In this document: positions 1 through 13,900 of the stretch, piece after piece
Numbering within the stretch: the first letter of the stretch is position 1
Layout of the letters: each line of letters begins with the position of its first letter
Assembly: GCA_004335635.1 (NCBI GenBank)
Contig: QAXH01006258.1
Coordinates: forward strand, 163,201-214,452
DNA: 51,252 nucleotides
Direction: 5' to 3'
From: Chloromonas sp. AAM2
Lineage: Eukaryota; Chlorophyta; Chlorophyceae; Chlamydomonadales; Chlamydomonadaceae
Translations under genes and position numbers: made by a program
Notes under the pieces: model-generated
Seen by the model: the letters and a program-made list of their open reading frames with translations, nothing else
What the model was told of the DNA's origin: nothing
Database searches by the model: none

Positions 1-10
1 GAGAGAGACA

Positions 11-78
<68 letters not shown>

Positions 79-90
79 TGTGTTTTACAT
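11..90. repeat. (GT)n microsatellite with GC-rich end
   Basis: A nearly pure GT dinucleotide run of about 45 bases is followed by a short alternating GC/GT stretch. On the minus strand it reads (CA)n and lies inside the intron that follows the partial minus-strand exon ending at 165, so it is intronic and probably non-coding. Confidence 0.95.
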
Positions 91-164
91 TCGTGCAAAG
101 CAGCCCAGGTTTGGTTGGCCTTCTGGCAGCGTTGCTTCTTGGTATGCCGGTCAGCTTGTATCAC

Positions 165-659
165 CTGTAAGGCTCGGCAGCTGGGCCTTAGTCCCTGCAG
201 GGCCTCAGGTCGTCCACTTGGGAACGGCACATTCCTGGTTAGCACATCAAACGTTGAGGGGTAGACTGGCTGAGTCTTGGGTGCGGGAACAGCAGAGGTG
301 GTCTTGGGCAGTGGCTTCGCCTCCATGTCTGGACCAACCTCCAAACTGGCCTGATGCACTGTCACCGGCTGTCCTACAAGACCATTGTCGCTGATGCCCG
401 TTGCCACCGCTTCACTTGCAGCGGCACTTGCTGAGGCGTGTCGCACATTGGCCGCACCGACAGCTGGCCCGTGTGCCAGTGCATCCGTTGGAAGCCTGGT
501 GCCAGGAACGTCAGTCTTCTGCTCCCCATGTGAGCTGACGCTGCCGCCCCGCGCCTGCGCTTTTGAGCCCGCGCTACTGGCACCTGCTGGAGCATTGCTT
601 TGTTTCACCGCTGCCTTGGGTGTAGGGGGCTGTCCCGAGAAGCAACTGAACAGACCCAT
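165..659 (-). CDS. Partial gene, first exon: orphan with MGLFSC acylation-type N-terminus
   Basis: On the minus strand an ATG at 659-657 opens exactly 165 codons and ends at a GT donor (last exon base 165) in phase 0; the rest of the gene lies off the left edge. The protein begins MGLFSCFSG, with Gly2 and Cys6, the pattern of N-myristoylated and palmitoylated proteins that sit on the inner face of membranes. The following 130 residues are rich in Ala, Ser, Gly and Pro and look disordered, then come PSTFDVLTRNVPFPSG and EALQGLRPSC. I do not recognise the family. Several algal and plant kinases and signalling proteins share this kind of N-terminus, but no catalytic domain is in view. The start is supported by the acylation motif and the in-frame donor. 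The next exon, which would decide the family, is missing. Confidence 0.6.
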
Positions 660-3600
660 TTGTTTTGATCCAGGATGTACTTCTCGAGCCCAGCCGACAG
701 CTCAATATTTTCCCCATTCCATTGTGGGCAGGCCACTGAGTTTGTACCAAGGCAACAAAACCTTGGTGTGTCGTCTTGGTGTTCGAAACCGTTGCTGCCA
801 ACGGTCTGATGACGTACGCCTAGACCAGAACGATACGAAACTACTGCTACACAGTAGTAATTACTGCCCAGCATGTTCTTAGATATTGGCGCCATTGCGG
901 CTGTACGTTCGGTAACCGCAACGTTTTTTTTTCATGCAATCCATCTTGATTGGAGACTCATAAACCCGATCCCCATACCCACTATACTTGGACAGCATGA
1001 GATGTGAGATCACCGCGACGCACCCCAGCACAATTGTGCGCTACTGTCTACTGTGTGCTCAACCTGCGTGCCATTGTCATGTAGGTGCACGCAAGCCGGA
1101 CGCGTTCTGTTGATTGTGACCTTTGGCTGCATGGTTCCTTTCACGGGCCGATGTACCAAAGACAATCGTAAAGCCAATGCAAAGTGGGCTTAACACCACT
1201 CGGAACGATGCCTCCAGAAGGACAGTTGTGTCCAAAATGAGTTCACTGGGATGCCCTTGACATGGTAATACAACTGGAGCCTTCCCTCGCCCCGCCAAAC
1301 TTGTTCCAAAACGCAAACATGGGCCTCAATGGGAACGCGCAGTCAGACGCAATAGCTCACAACGCTCATCAGAACGGCCGGCTAGGGACCATAGGTACCA
1401 TGCTACGCGCAGAGCAACGCTAACCGCTGCCTTGTCCAAATCTTCTTCATCTCTGCGCCGAGTCATGGTTCACCCTGCATGTACAACCATTGCACATCCC
1501 TTACAAACGGGCAGTTTTTACATGCATATGAACATGCTGCACTGCATCATATTCACGACTATGCAACACGTGCTAAGCCGTAGGGTGGAGTGGACCTGTG
1601 GCATGGGAAATGCATATGATATGACTACGCCCTGTCCATGACTGCGCTCCGAACAGAACGCTGCACAACAATTGATGGCTAACTCACCAGGTCAGGGAAC
1701 ACTTGGCAGTGGCGGACTTGTAGGGCGGCATCCGTGGGACGTGTAGCACCTGTGCAGAGGGTCCAGCAATAATAACAGCAATCAAATTGGAAAGGCGCAA
1801 CAACAATCATCCGCGGTCGAGCGGTCAACTCACCAAGTGGCCATGCCAAACATGTGCCCTTCTGAATTCGTTCTGAACTCAGCTCCTTGCTGATCCTTGC
1901 TGAATTTACCTGTTGCGCAAACGTTATACTTGACTTGAAGGCTCTTACATTTTAGAGTGGCTTCAAGACCATGCATTGAATGCGACCCTGCCTGACCTAC
2001 ACCAGGTCAAAACGCAGCACACAACAAGATCAGTCTTGTTTACTTGTCCACGACTGCGGCCTGTCACTCACCATTCACAGTGAGTAGGCGTGCAGGACCC
2101 AGGCTGTGTAGAGCGTCCACAGAGCTCACATCAATCAATCAACCTTGCCATGACGATGTTTTGTACTTCTGAGGCACATCTCCTCACCGCCTTTCCCTGC
2201 CATTAATGCCAACCCTCTGACCGTGCAACTGACTTGGTGCCCACTCAGCAGACGCTTAAGAATACGGGTACGTTTGATAAGTTTGGGCCCAGGAATTGGA
2301 AGCTCCACTGCCACGGCAAGGCACCTCTTATATATATACATCAGAACAGGAGGCAGGCACTCTTATTTTGGCCGACCTACAATTCACTTTTGGTCAGAGG
2401 GGGGGGCCTGACAACCCCTCCCCCCCCCTAATAGCCTCCTCTATCGGTCCATTACAGACTTTCAGTTGTGCTCAGTTTCATGAGAGCACTGTTCATGTTT
2501 GAGTCAATTCTCAGGGTCAGAGTCCTGTGCCGGCCCGGGGCACGCCTGCCCAGTACCGGCCGAGAATCTTTTGAGTATGCCATTGCGTAGCTGTCAGTGC
2601 GCCCGTCACGATGGCATGTTCAGATTTTGATTCTGACTTATCGTTGGCCTGCAAACGATTTTCCCGGGAGGCTTTAAATCCCCCAAAACACCCATGACCC
2701 TCCCCCCCACCCCCCTGTTCCTCACCAGCTCAAAATGGCCCCAGAATTGAATGTAAGCTCCCTGGAGGATACCTAGGCCATTGCCGTAAGGAAACTGGTC
2801 TACTCCTGATATAGGTCGAAAGATACGGAAATGCCTGCCTCCTGCATCAGAATGTTCTAGAATGCTGACAGGGGTTGCAGAGGGTGCTAATGTCCGGCTA
2901 GGGAAATCCAATGCACACGGCTTTTGCTGATTGCAAATGTCAGATTTTATGTTGGCTTGGTGACCTGTGGGTATCAGCACCGACGATGTTGGCTCTGTAT
3001 GCTGTACTTTGGTTAGGGTATTTAGTTGTGCTCACCGTGCTAATGTCCGCCTAGAACGTTGCTAGCTCGTGCCAATGGTACCCTCCACTGGTCGCACCCC
3101 TGGTGCTACCTGTACCGGCTAATCCTAGCACACCATACTATTCTGATGTATATCACTGTCAGTCCGACACGTGTGAGGCACACAATTCATGTCTCGCTGC
3201 GTCTTTAGATGACCAGTGGTCCGAGTAGCCACGTACGAGTATGCCACGTATTCACAGCCAAAATCGGGTCAGAAAGGCACTGGAAGCCACTGGAGAATTC
3301 AATAGCAATGCAGAATGCAATCCCCACTAACACAATCCACAACTCTCTGCTTATGTAAATGACGCAGCTCACGTGATTTGTTTGACAAGCAGTGATTGAT
3401 GCTGCTCACATAAGCACAGGTTTAACAGACGCATGTGCGTGTGTGCATGTACGTAGGAGGCCTGCAGCAACTAGGCATGGCCAGACAAACAATAGCCAGG
3501 ACTGCACTTGAACCGCGTGCTTGATGCAGATTGGGCCACCCTGTTTGTCGGACATTGCTCAGACAGTGTACGTTGCCATGGTGGATCACCGTTGCTGGCA

Positions 3601-4314
3601 TTCGGCACCGCCAGTATGCTAGGCAAACGTTTGGATCGGTTGTATTGCCGCAGTTGATTTGCGCGACAACCAGTTCACCGTGATGCAAGTCAAGCGCTCC
3701 TTGAACAATTGCATGCGTCCCGGTGACAGTCCCTAAGAGTAACAGCATTCTCACTTCCCAGTTCAAGTCCATGAACACACCTCCAAGGTTCCTGGTAGCT
3801 CAGGTAGGTCGGCGAGCATAGATTTGGCAACGTCCTCACATTGCAGGGCACATGGCAGGCAACAAGTACAAGCAGGTGTGATGCTAAGGTGAGTCTTATG
3901 AAAGCACTGACCATGCAAAGCCATGGTGCGCGAAGCATAGACCACCAACACATTGAACTGTTAAAACCCAAGCAGTACAATAGGCCTGAAGTTGCCAATA
4001 AACACATAACTCCAGTGTCCAGTGCCCACTTGGCCTTGACGCCGATACTGAGTGCATAATTGCGTGGGCAAGGCAGTCAGTCATGCAAAGACACAGAGTG
4101 AGAGAGGAGTCAGGAATAAAACAGACGGAAACGGCGCATTTACTTGCGAACAGGAGCAACGACAGCCGGCTGTTATGGAAGAACCACCTGACATCAGCCG
4201 GTCATCGATATGGCGCCAGTGCGCTTGCCAGTCAACAAAAACCGGGGTTCTTGAAAGGCCTACGGATAGGGCTGCGTCACAAAGCTCTGCTTTAGGCTAC
4301 TATCCATTGTTAAG
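660..4314. other. Divergent intergenic region, no supported gene
   Basis: This stretch separates the divergent MGLFSC gene and coiled-coil gene, so it should hold both promoters. I saw no clear TATA box. It contains a segment at about 1131-1240 related to 49805-49900, a C-run at about 2420-2428, and a minus-strand open frame at 3422-3778 (118 codons) with a short hydrophobic MLLLLGTVTGTHAIV stretch and several cysteines. That frame has no recognisable domain or splice support, so it is not called as a gene. Confidence 0.5.
1131..1240 (-). repeat. Dispersed repeat, partner of 49805-49900
   Basis: On the minus strand this reads CATTGGCTTTACGATTGTCT followed by TTGGTACATCGGCCCGTG, closely like 49866-49897 on plus, with weaker similarity continuing upstream through a CCTTCTGGAG and CGAGTGGT stretch. 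Confidence 0.7.
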
Positions 4315-7300
4315 ATGCTGGGCTCCGAAGGCGTGTTGGCGGAGATGGTAGTAAGGATTGAACAGCTATCCAATGCCATTCAGGGCCGTGATGCTGAACT
4401 CAGCAGAAATGTTGCCAAGTGCATATTGCTCGAAAAGGAGCTAGGACGGAGCAAGAATGAAACAAACGCGGCACGAGATGAGCTCCAGCGTGAGGCGCTG
4501 AAGTCCTCTCTGTTAGAGCAGGTGTGTAGTGGTAGCATGCAGCGTGCTGGCAGGTCCCTACTGCATGCAGGATGGCCTGAGCCATATAACAGCCAGATAA
4601 AAGTGCGCATTTTGCCCCTTGCAATGATGCAGCGTCTGACCAGCCAACAGGAGGAATCTCAGCAGCTAGTTGGCAAGTTGCATGCAGCTCAATTGGAGGC
4701 CTCAAGCCGAGAGCGGACGCTTGCTTTAGTGCAGGAGGAATTGAGCAAAACGCAGAAGCAGCTGGACGAAAGGTGTGACACATCATTGCAGCCACCACAA
4801 CAACCGAGTTGGTCGGCTTCTGTTGGATCTACCAGATTGTCCGTCCAACAGGCATCCACACACGGCATGCTCACACTTTCCATGCAGTGGCAAGGTGCCT
4901 GTCAATGCATTTATTGTAATTCTAGCACGAGAATGGCATGCATGGCTTGATGATGATGGATCTGCATGTGATTCAAACATGGGTCTCGACGTGCACAAGC
5001 GTGTATGAGAAGTGACCATCACCAGAAGGCTGCCTGTGCATCATGCAAATCCTGCCGGCGTGCAGTCCTGCTAATGCATACCACCTCATTCTCTCACTGA
5101 CTGAGCGGCATCAACAGATCAAGTGTGCAGCAACGCATGTGTGTTGTACAGGACACATGAGCTGTCTGAAAGGGCAGGCTTCTACGAAAGTGTGCTTGAA
5201 GCCAAGGAAGCGTCTCTGGGCAGTTTGCAGCAGTTGCTGGCGGCTCAGCAGTACTCGTCCCAGGTACACATCCCAGCAACACTACAGCCTTGTACGCAGC
5301 CACCTGCATGGTGTCTTTTGCTCATCTCGTCTGTCATCCTGCATGTGTTAGCATGGCGTGTCGAATGCAGCCGTGCATTGGTACGTATCTCCCACTCTCG
5401 TGTGTGGCAGCCATCCATGCAGTGTGCCTCAAAATGTGAGCAAAATATGGACAAGGCATTTTGAGAAGTTGCTGGTGTATGCAAGGCCGTCAGTTGCCTG
5501 CCGCCGTGTGCATGATAGAACCAGCAGCTGTACTGTCATCGCTGGCAGCTTGGAGTTCTTGGCACAGAGGATGCAAGGTTAACCATGCTGTCAAGTTGTG
5601 AACAGGCCAGATGCTGTGCAGGTATTCTGCTGATCATGCCATGGTGTGCCTGTTGCTTCGGGAGCAGCAGCGTGTGTGGGGGTCATGGGGGTTTACCCGG
5701 CGGTGGTGGTTGGGGGTGTTAACATGGGGGTCAGGCTTACCTCCTTGGCCTCCTTACTCACGCTGACCTCTTCTCTTCCGTCCTTCAGGAGCAGCTGCGT
5801 GTGTGGGAGGAGGAGCGGGCTGCCTTGAGGGATGCCCTGATGGCAGCCGAGGCCACGCAATCACAGGCACGTGGGAAGCTTGGGTAGGAACTCTTTTCAC
5901 TGGAGTTCAGAATGACCAATGAACAAAGGACAACACCCAGGACTGTCATCATGAACACATCATCATCAACAATCAACGCATCAACCGAGGGCAATGTGCA
6001 CTCAAGGGTTGTTGTCGTCATCACATGCCGTTCACAAGCCCACCTGAAGCACTGTTGAACACACAGCAGCACATCAGCCGCTGCAGTGAGTGGTGCTTCC
6101 GTGTCATGTCAACCATACGATTATGCAAATCTGAAACTTCTGCAATTCTTTGTACATATTGCACATAACCTGCACCCATAGGTACGGCATGCCCCTGACA
6201 CCCGTGCCTCGTGGGATCAGGGCCAGCAAAGAAGCGCCCCGGCAAGCGCAGCTGCTATGCAGCGCAGTGAGGAGCAGGTGCCTGCGCTCAAACTCAGAGT
6301 GTTAGAGCTTGAGCAAGAAGTGCACGAGCTGGCCAAGCGGTCTAAGCATCTAGAGTCTCACTTAAGGTATGTCTCGAAGTATGGCTTACGGTATGACGAA
6401 TGGCGTGCAGTTGCTGCCAGAGAGTAGCCCTGGTCTACTTCCAGCTGTGCACACGGCACACTTTTCAGTGCCCATGTAAGGCTGTTCAAAGGTGAACTCG
6501 ACCTGAACCAGACCGCCTCAGATTCACATGTCGTACCACCTGGTGCAAAAATGAATTGCCTATACCGTAACGTTCAGCAGCTTTCGTAGCCAGCGTTGAA
6601 AATTTTCTCGAATTTGACCTCGAGTTTCCCCCAAAAACCCGAGGTTCATTGAAGCGAAAAGCTCATACAGCAAAATACCTGATTCGTAACTTGTTTTTTA
6701 GCATCGGGTTCTGGAAACTGCTGAACATTACGGTACTCAAATCTTATTGCTTATGTCTGTACATGCCGTGCGGGGTCATGAAGTAATTGGCATGTTGTTC
6801 ACTCCCTTCCTCAGGGAGCGGGAAAAGCTGTTGATCAAGGCAGACAAGCGATACCAGGAGCTCAGCAGGTGAGAATGTACCCTGTGCCATGCCTCTGCTT
6901 ACCACTTCCAGACACCGACAAGGACTTGGTAGCCATGCCTTGTGGCTCAGCCAGTGGAATACAGGATTGAGATTCTGCAGGCTGTGTCTGCAGCATTCGC
7001 ACAGCGTATATGGCCTATCATTTGTATGTGATGGCATGGAAGCCCGCTTGTGGATGGGTCCCAGGAGGATCACTTACCAGCTGTCTGTTTACTTGTATGA
7101 GACAGGGTATCTTCGTTGTGACAATGGGTGAAGATGCAAAAACTTGGAACACAGTATAGCGCCGATTTTACTCACAAACATGAACAGTCACCTGATGAAC
7201 CCGTCAAATCGAGATCAAACAAGCTGAAAAACCAAAGGTGCAAAAGCTTGGAACACATCACAGCAAAGATCATTCATGCACACATTCAGGCAGATGTCGT

Positions 7301-10300
7301 CAGGGCTAGCACCGCCAGCTGGCCAGCGGCAGCCATCCTCTGCCGTGAGGGCTGGGGCTCAGGTGGCAGAGCTGGCGGTGGGCGGCCCTGCAGCTCTGGG
7401 CTTGGCCCTGGGGCAGCTGCAGCCCTCGGCAAGGGAGCAGCAGGCAATGCAAGCGCAGATACAACTCTTACAGGTGGGCAGGCGCCCAAAGGCTTTGTGT
7501 GTGCATATCTCTGAATGCACATTATTGCCATGCGGCCTTGCACATTATCGCCTTGGCGGTCCTTTATTGCGTCTTGACATGCAACGTTCTCCATGAAAAA
7601 CTGCGACCTTGTAGAACACCATCGCTTAATTACGTTGAATATGCAGAATGTGATCGTTAACTCGGTTACTGCTGGGCGGATGAGTGGGTTGTTGTGCTGG
7701 CGTACTCAGTGACTCGTGTGTACTGTTGGTGTACTCTTGAGTATGCTGGCGGTGTTGCAGGAGGCATTTGAGGAGGAGGGTCGGAAACGTGACAGATTGC
7801 GTGACCGGCTGGAGGCAAAGCTGGCTGCCAAAGCATCGGAGACAACCAAAATGATGCAGGAGGCAAAGTCCGTGCACCTCCAGCTGGCAGAAGTTCAGCA
7901 ACGATTGGAACGCAGCCAGAATGAGGTACGGTGTGGCTCGAGCCAGTCATCACACATGATGCTCAACACCAACAGTTTGACTAACCACCATGTCATCGAG
8001 GTGCAAATCAAACTGTGCGTGTGCGAGCAAAGCGATGCTGTGCGCACTGCCGGTGAGCCACTGATGACAAGTATCGTTGATGAAGGCTGCGCTGTCGCTG
8101 TGCAGGAAGGACGCAAGCTGCGCCTGCTGCACTCAGAGATTGAAGGCATGCAAGCGCGGCATGCCGCCGCCACTGCCGCGTTGCAGGCAGCACATGAGTC
8201 GGCCATGGAGGACGAGAGGCGACGTGCAGCCGTGCTGCGCAAGGCAAGTTATTGTCTTGTCTGGAACTTGCACTGCAAGACTCGCAATCCCTTGTTGTCT
8301 ATTCTGCTGCTTCGGTCGGTCCACGCCTAATGTGATCACCGATCTAATGTTACCGTTGACCGCCCCGGAATGATCGCCGAGGTGCTGCCGCTGACTGACC
8401 GCTGACTGCACTGCGCAAGAGGTTCCAAAACGTACTGCAGGTATAGGCAGCGCATTTGAATTTTCTGTTGTCGCCGCCTGTGCGACAAGATATCAACGGC
8501 AATCTTTTGCATTCTCACGCGCACCTTCATGCTGGACAGTCCGCGAGAAATCCTTCCGACTCGCTTCAGTCTCCATGTCCTGCAGGACCTTGAGGACGAA
8601 GTGCAGCGCCTCAATGCGACTGGTGGGGCGCGCAGCCTTGAGGATCAGGCGGCCACCCGCCTGCTGCACTCTCGGGTTGAGGGTCTCCAGGCCGAGCTGG
8701 CCGACAAGACGACGGCGCTGTCGCAGTTACAGCACAGTCTGTACCTCCTTCGCGCACACTGGGGCGCGCTCAAGCGACACATGCTTAAGCTCCAGGCTAC
8801 GGTTAAAGAGGGCGTGGCAGCGCGGCGCGCATTAGCGGCCGTGGCGGAGGGTAGCAGTGAGGGCCTTGAGGCGACTCTGGCAGCAGCGTTGGCCAAAGGA
8901 TTGGTGCGTCTGTGTTTGACCTGCATGTCGTGTCGTTTGCGTTCCCAAGGCCGTGCCATGAGCAGCCGCGTAATCATTGCTTTGTCAAATGTCGTTTGCG
9001 GCTGTGCATGAAAGCGCCGCACCAGCCGTCCAGCATTTGCACCGCCTCGTGCTTTGATTGATAAGTTATCTTTGTCATTTCAACGCACTACGCCCAAACG
9101 TTTATGGGTTGCCTTACACTTCTCCTTTTGCAGGCGTCTGACCAGGGTACCCACTTGATGCGTGACTGGGACCCGACCCACAAGGCGGCCTTTGATGCAG
9201 CTGTGGAGGAGTCCATCACCGCTGCATGTGCCGTCACAGAACATGCCGTTGTGGAGTGGCAGGTGGGCACCGAGGCAGAGCATATCAATTGCATTGCCAG
9301 CACGCCGCATTTGCTGAGGAGTTGCAGCTGGAGACACAGTAAATGCCGTGAAAGCCACTTCTGCAGCGGGGCTTCCTCAACACCTTCCCTGCGTCTTAAC
9401 AACTGACCACAAATATGGGCTCTACACGAGCTGCTCTTTGGAAGCTGGACAAGAGCTTCTGCATGTACGTTCCTGTTACGCTTGCCTGGCTGTCGAAGTT
9501 ATGACATAATAAAACAACAAAGTTTGCCAGTCTGGGACACTTCGATAGGTTCGTATGGTGACTGCTCATGTGTCCTGATGTGTTGACTGATGGAACTATT
9601 TTGTGATGGATATTCGCTGTGTTTCTTGCTGTGAGTCACGGTGTGGGTCATGCTGCGTGTGCGTGTACAGAGAGTCTGTGTGTTGGTCCACATCTCAATA
9701 TGTGTCTTGCGTATTGACATTCCTGAACACAGTGAAGTGATGACACGACCTGGCCTGTAGAAGCTCATTCTGCCGTTGTCAAGCGTACCTTGCAAAAGCT
9801 TATCCACAAACAGATGCGCCTGCACATAAGCGCCTGTTACGAATGGCAGGCTGTTCAGCACCTCATATCCCAGTGCGATTGTGGCGTGTTCACAGGCTCT
9901 GGTGCAGCAGGCCAACAACGATGCAGCCACGGCTGGCGCTGCCACTGCTGCCCAACAGGCCAGCCATGTGATGGTGCACCCTCTGCTTCACACTGCACAG
10001 CTGCAGCTCAAACAGGTGTGTGCAACTGTGCACAGGCTGCCAACCATGACAAGCCATGTCATCATGATGATGAATGATGGTTCCCTTGTGGCTGCCTATG
10101 TTTGGATGTGCATGGGTCTGGCCAACAGCGACTCAACATGTCACAAGCAGTCGACCTTCCGTTGCATCCTGTACACAGCATGTAAGCCGTAAGGTGCTGT
10201 GCCCATGCCCAGTTGCCGCTGCAGCTCCACCGTCAGTAGCCCCAACCAATTGCAGCTGATGCAGCACATGCTCCGAGGCCGGTTCTGCTTGTCTACCCAA

Positions 10301-10925
10301 AGTGTGCATGCCTTCACAAACCACGTCCAATGACACTGGACACAGTGTAGTTTATGCCTTCACGTCTGTTCTGCTTGGCCACCCACATGTGCACAAATTT
10401 ACACAATTCATCCAAGTTACTATGGTTCAGGCCCAGGATCAGGCGGCTGCCTCTGACAGGGCAGCCAGTGCCAGCAGACTGGCTGCTGCGGAGGCGGGCG
10501 AGCGCCTGGCAGCCGCACAGGCCCAGGTGCAGGCGCTGCAGAGGGAGCTCCAGGCACAGCAGGCAAGTGGTGCAGGCAAAGCAGTCATGCGGATCTTGAC
10601 CCCCAGAAGGCATGACCGTCATCATCACATCATCACATTGCAGTTTTGCCCTAAGCATCACTCTAATCATGCAATTAGTAGGGCCTGCGGTGCTGCAGCT
10701 GAAGTGATTGTGACTGGCGCTAACATACCAGGAAAGGGTGGCAGGGCAGAAGGCAGACGGAATGGAAGGGAACGTACGTGCCTGCTCTCTTTTGTGCCTT
10801 GAATCCATGGTCCTGCACCTATATTTTGCAGGATGCCCTGCGTGAGGCGCAGCAGGCCGCGAGCAGTGCAGAGTCAGAGCGCAAGCAGCTGAGGCTGGCA
10901 CTGCAGGGCTCAAAGGTGTGTGTGT

Positions 10926-10981
<56 letters not shown>

Positions 10982-13900
10982 ACTGGGGGCAATCACATGG
11001 GTAGGCCTGTAGCATACAGTCCCTGGCTGAAACAGCCTGGCAAATCAAGCTTTGGCCTTATGTACTGCTTATGTACAGCTACCGTTCACTGATTGCTTGC
11101 TGCCACCTGTGATTGTCTGTGAGTAATGCTCATGAGATGATATTTGGCTGTGATCTGCTGGACCTCCGGTGCTTCTACACAACACTTTGACAAGTAGTAG
11201 TTGCATGGATTTGCTTGCTAGTGGCAGCATGATGGTGCCCACGTGCTTCAGGGCGAGCTGGAGAGCATGTTGGCCTCCCGTGACGGCGAGCTGACAGCGG
11301 CCAAGCGCACCATTCACGACCTGAACACGACCGTGGGCGTGATGCACGTGCGGCTGGAGCACATGCAAACCAATTGGGCGCAGGTGAACTGGACAGAGTT
11401 GGGGAGGAGTTGCAGACATAGTTCCGGCTGGGCAAGCCATTGGCTGGGGGATTGCATGGGCTTGAGAGGAAACGGTAGACGTGCCAAGCAGTGCATATCC
11501 CTTTCGCATTGTGTGATGAATTGGTTGGACGCGAGGTGGCCGTTAGAGCTACTCATCTGCATGATGACATTAGATGATGGAATTGCAAATGACAAAAACA
11601 TATCAACCACAACAGGGTTGAGTTGTGTTCATGGGCAGCACGCAAACAACCTGCACTGCATGCATGAATCTGGTGGATTGACCTTAGCATTGCATGGCTG
11701 TGTATGCCCGACAGGTGGACGAGTTGAAGAGCAGGCTGTCCCACATCATGGCAGCAGCCACTGTCCCCAGCCTGGTAAGTGCAACCGCTTCTGGAGCATC
11801 CGGCAGCCACGCTGCAGCTTCAGGACCTGCCGGGCCCCAGCAGCACCAGCAGCACGTTTCCCAGCGGCCCAGCAGTGACCTCACTCACCTCCTTCACACG
11901 ATCCTCCACGGCAGTGGTGGGGCTGTCAGCGCCTTGGACAGCAACCGCCCTGCACAGTCAGCGGATGACGGCAGCGCAGGTGTGAATGCTGTTATAGTTC
12001 AGTCATTGCCCGCACAACTGAGCTACACGTTGAGTCACGGCATCAACCTAAGACATGAAAGCTCCACGCATGATGCTCCGGAAGCAGTACCTGCACATGC
12101 GCAGTGCTCAGAACTGTAGGCGGTTCAAATATGATGTGGTGGGCGTGTACAAGTTCAGCAAGTGCTATGCTACGCACTAATCAATAGTACGACTGACGGT
12201 CAAAGCACGTTCTAGGAGCGGCATATGGATAATCGACTGTCAAAGTGCATGACTGTCATGCCGTCATACCCCGTCCACACCAATTGACAGTTCAACAGTC
12301 ATGCATTATCATGACACATCCACACTTGCTGTCAGTGTGCAGGTGTGCAAGGTCGTTTGAACCGGGCTCTGGCCGACTTGATAGCCCAGGCCCAGTCCGC
12401 CCTGGCTGGGTGTGCGATGGTGGAAGCGAGCCACTGGGAGGTGGAGCGTGGCCTGGAGAGCGTAGCGGGCGTAAGGGGACACATGACTGCGCTGAGCACA
12501 GAGCTGGCTGCGGGCCGCACGAGCACTGCCATGGTCCTGGTAAAGGTCAGTGCGTTCGGACGAGGCATACTCTCATCTCAGCACTGGGTGTGTTTATGTA
12601 TACTCGCACGTTCCAGGCCGGAGTCTTGATTCATTCTAGCTCCATGTGGGGCTGCGAAAGCACAACAATGGCTGGCACGTGTACACAACAAGGTGCACAT
12701 GTGCGAGCAACGTTATCTGGTGCGCACAATCCAGCTTAAAGCCGTTCAGCACTTGTCTGGCTTTGTGGCAACCTTGCCTTGGATTGCTTGCACTTCTGTG
12801 TGCGCAGGAGCTGACTGCCCTACTGGACGCTCCCACCCATGCTGGCACAGCCGAACAACCCACGCAGCACCATGCCAGCAAGCTTCACGGCGATCTGTCC
12901 GCTGCACGTCGCGCTGCCTTGGAAGTGTCATCATGCACCAAAACGATGGACGCGTTGCTCAAGGCGGTCAGCAGCGCCTTGCCCGCATGGGTGCAGATCA
13001 CTCGCGCCGAGGTAGTGTATCGTTCATTCATCTTCAGCCGATGACTTGTTCAACAAATCGTGTTCTTCAGTGCATGTTGTTGGCGTATGCTATAAGTGCG
13101 CAGTGCTGCGTTAAGAAGCAACGACACATGCACATGGAGCCGTTGTGGTTTCGTGGCTTTGTGTGCAGGCCAAGTCGGACTTCCGAGGCGAGTTGTCCCG
13201 TGTCAAGGCTTTGATGAGCCACCAGGCCAGCGCGTGGAGCAACCAGGGCGCTAACGCTGCGGCAGGCGTAGCTCAGGCACGAACGGCAGCATCGCAATAT
13301 GCCGCGGCAGTGGAGGACACCCTGGCAAACCTTAGGCAGCAGGTAAGCACGCCGCGGTCTTCAGAGGTTGCACGACTCGTGTCAAGCACCTTGCTCTCGC
13401 TCTTTAAGGTTCGAATCCGCTGCAACTCGCCTTATGCTTGCCCTGCTTCTCGCGTTTACCGCTAGCACCGCTGGCCTGACATTTCAGTACGTGTGCGTTG
13501 CCATCGCTCTTCACACTTTGAGCCCGCTGCCACTGCATCTTGCAATTACGTTCGCATACGTCCGTCCATAGCGTGACGTTTTTTTGTTTCTGATCAGTGC
13601 AACGTCAGACGTTAGCACCGCAGCCTAAGCCATACTGTTCTCACGGTGCTCGTGCTTGCAGCTCAACGACATTCGCGAGGCAGGTGCACTGACAGAAGAC
13701 GAAGGTGTTGGGTGGCAGCTCGCGCAGCTGGAGACCAGCAGGCAGCAGCTAGCCGTGCGGCTGCACACCCTACTGGAGGTTGCGGAATCGCAGCTGTCTC
13801 AGCACGGGCCAGCAGCCACCAGTGACACGGACCTGCCGCCTGGGCTAGCAAAGGACATACAGTCGTCGGAGCCTGACCACCAGGTGCCGTCAAGTGACCG

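Noticed and set aside
11..394. Open frame through the (GT)n tract, plus strand
   Set aside because: It reads the microsatellite as a Cys/Val repeat and runs antisense to the well-supported MGLFSC exon.
385..882. 165-codon plus-strand frame rich in Ala, Pro and Cys
   Set aside because: It is the mirror of the minus-strand exon 165-659, whose start, donor and phase are coherent.
3422..3778. 118-codon minus-strand frame with a hydrophobic start
   Set aside because: No family signature, and the other strand is equally suggestive; neither has clear splice partners.
10314..11048. 244-codon minus-strand frame
   Set aside because: It runs antisense to two well-supported coiled-coil exons and through the (GA)n tract, which gives its Ser/Leu run.
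11775..11780. GTAAGT as a splice donor inside exon 11715-11979
   Set aside because: Reading through to 11979 gives the phase 1 end needed by the next exon at 12343, so the perfect-looking donor is probably unused, although an alternative short intron cannot be excluded.
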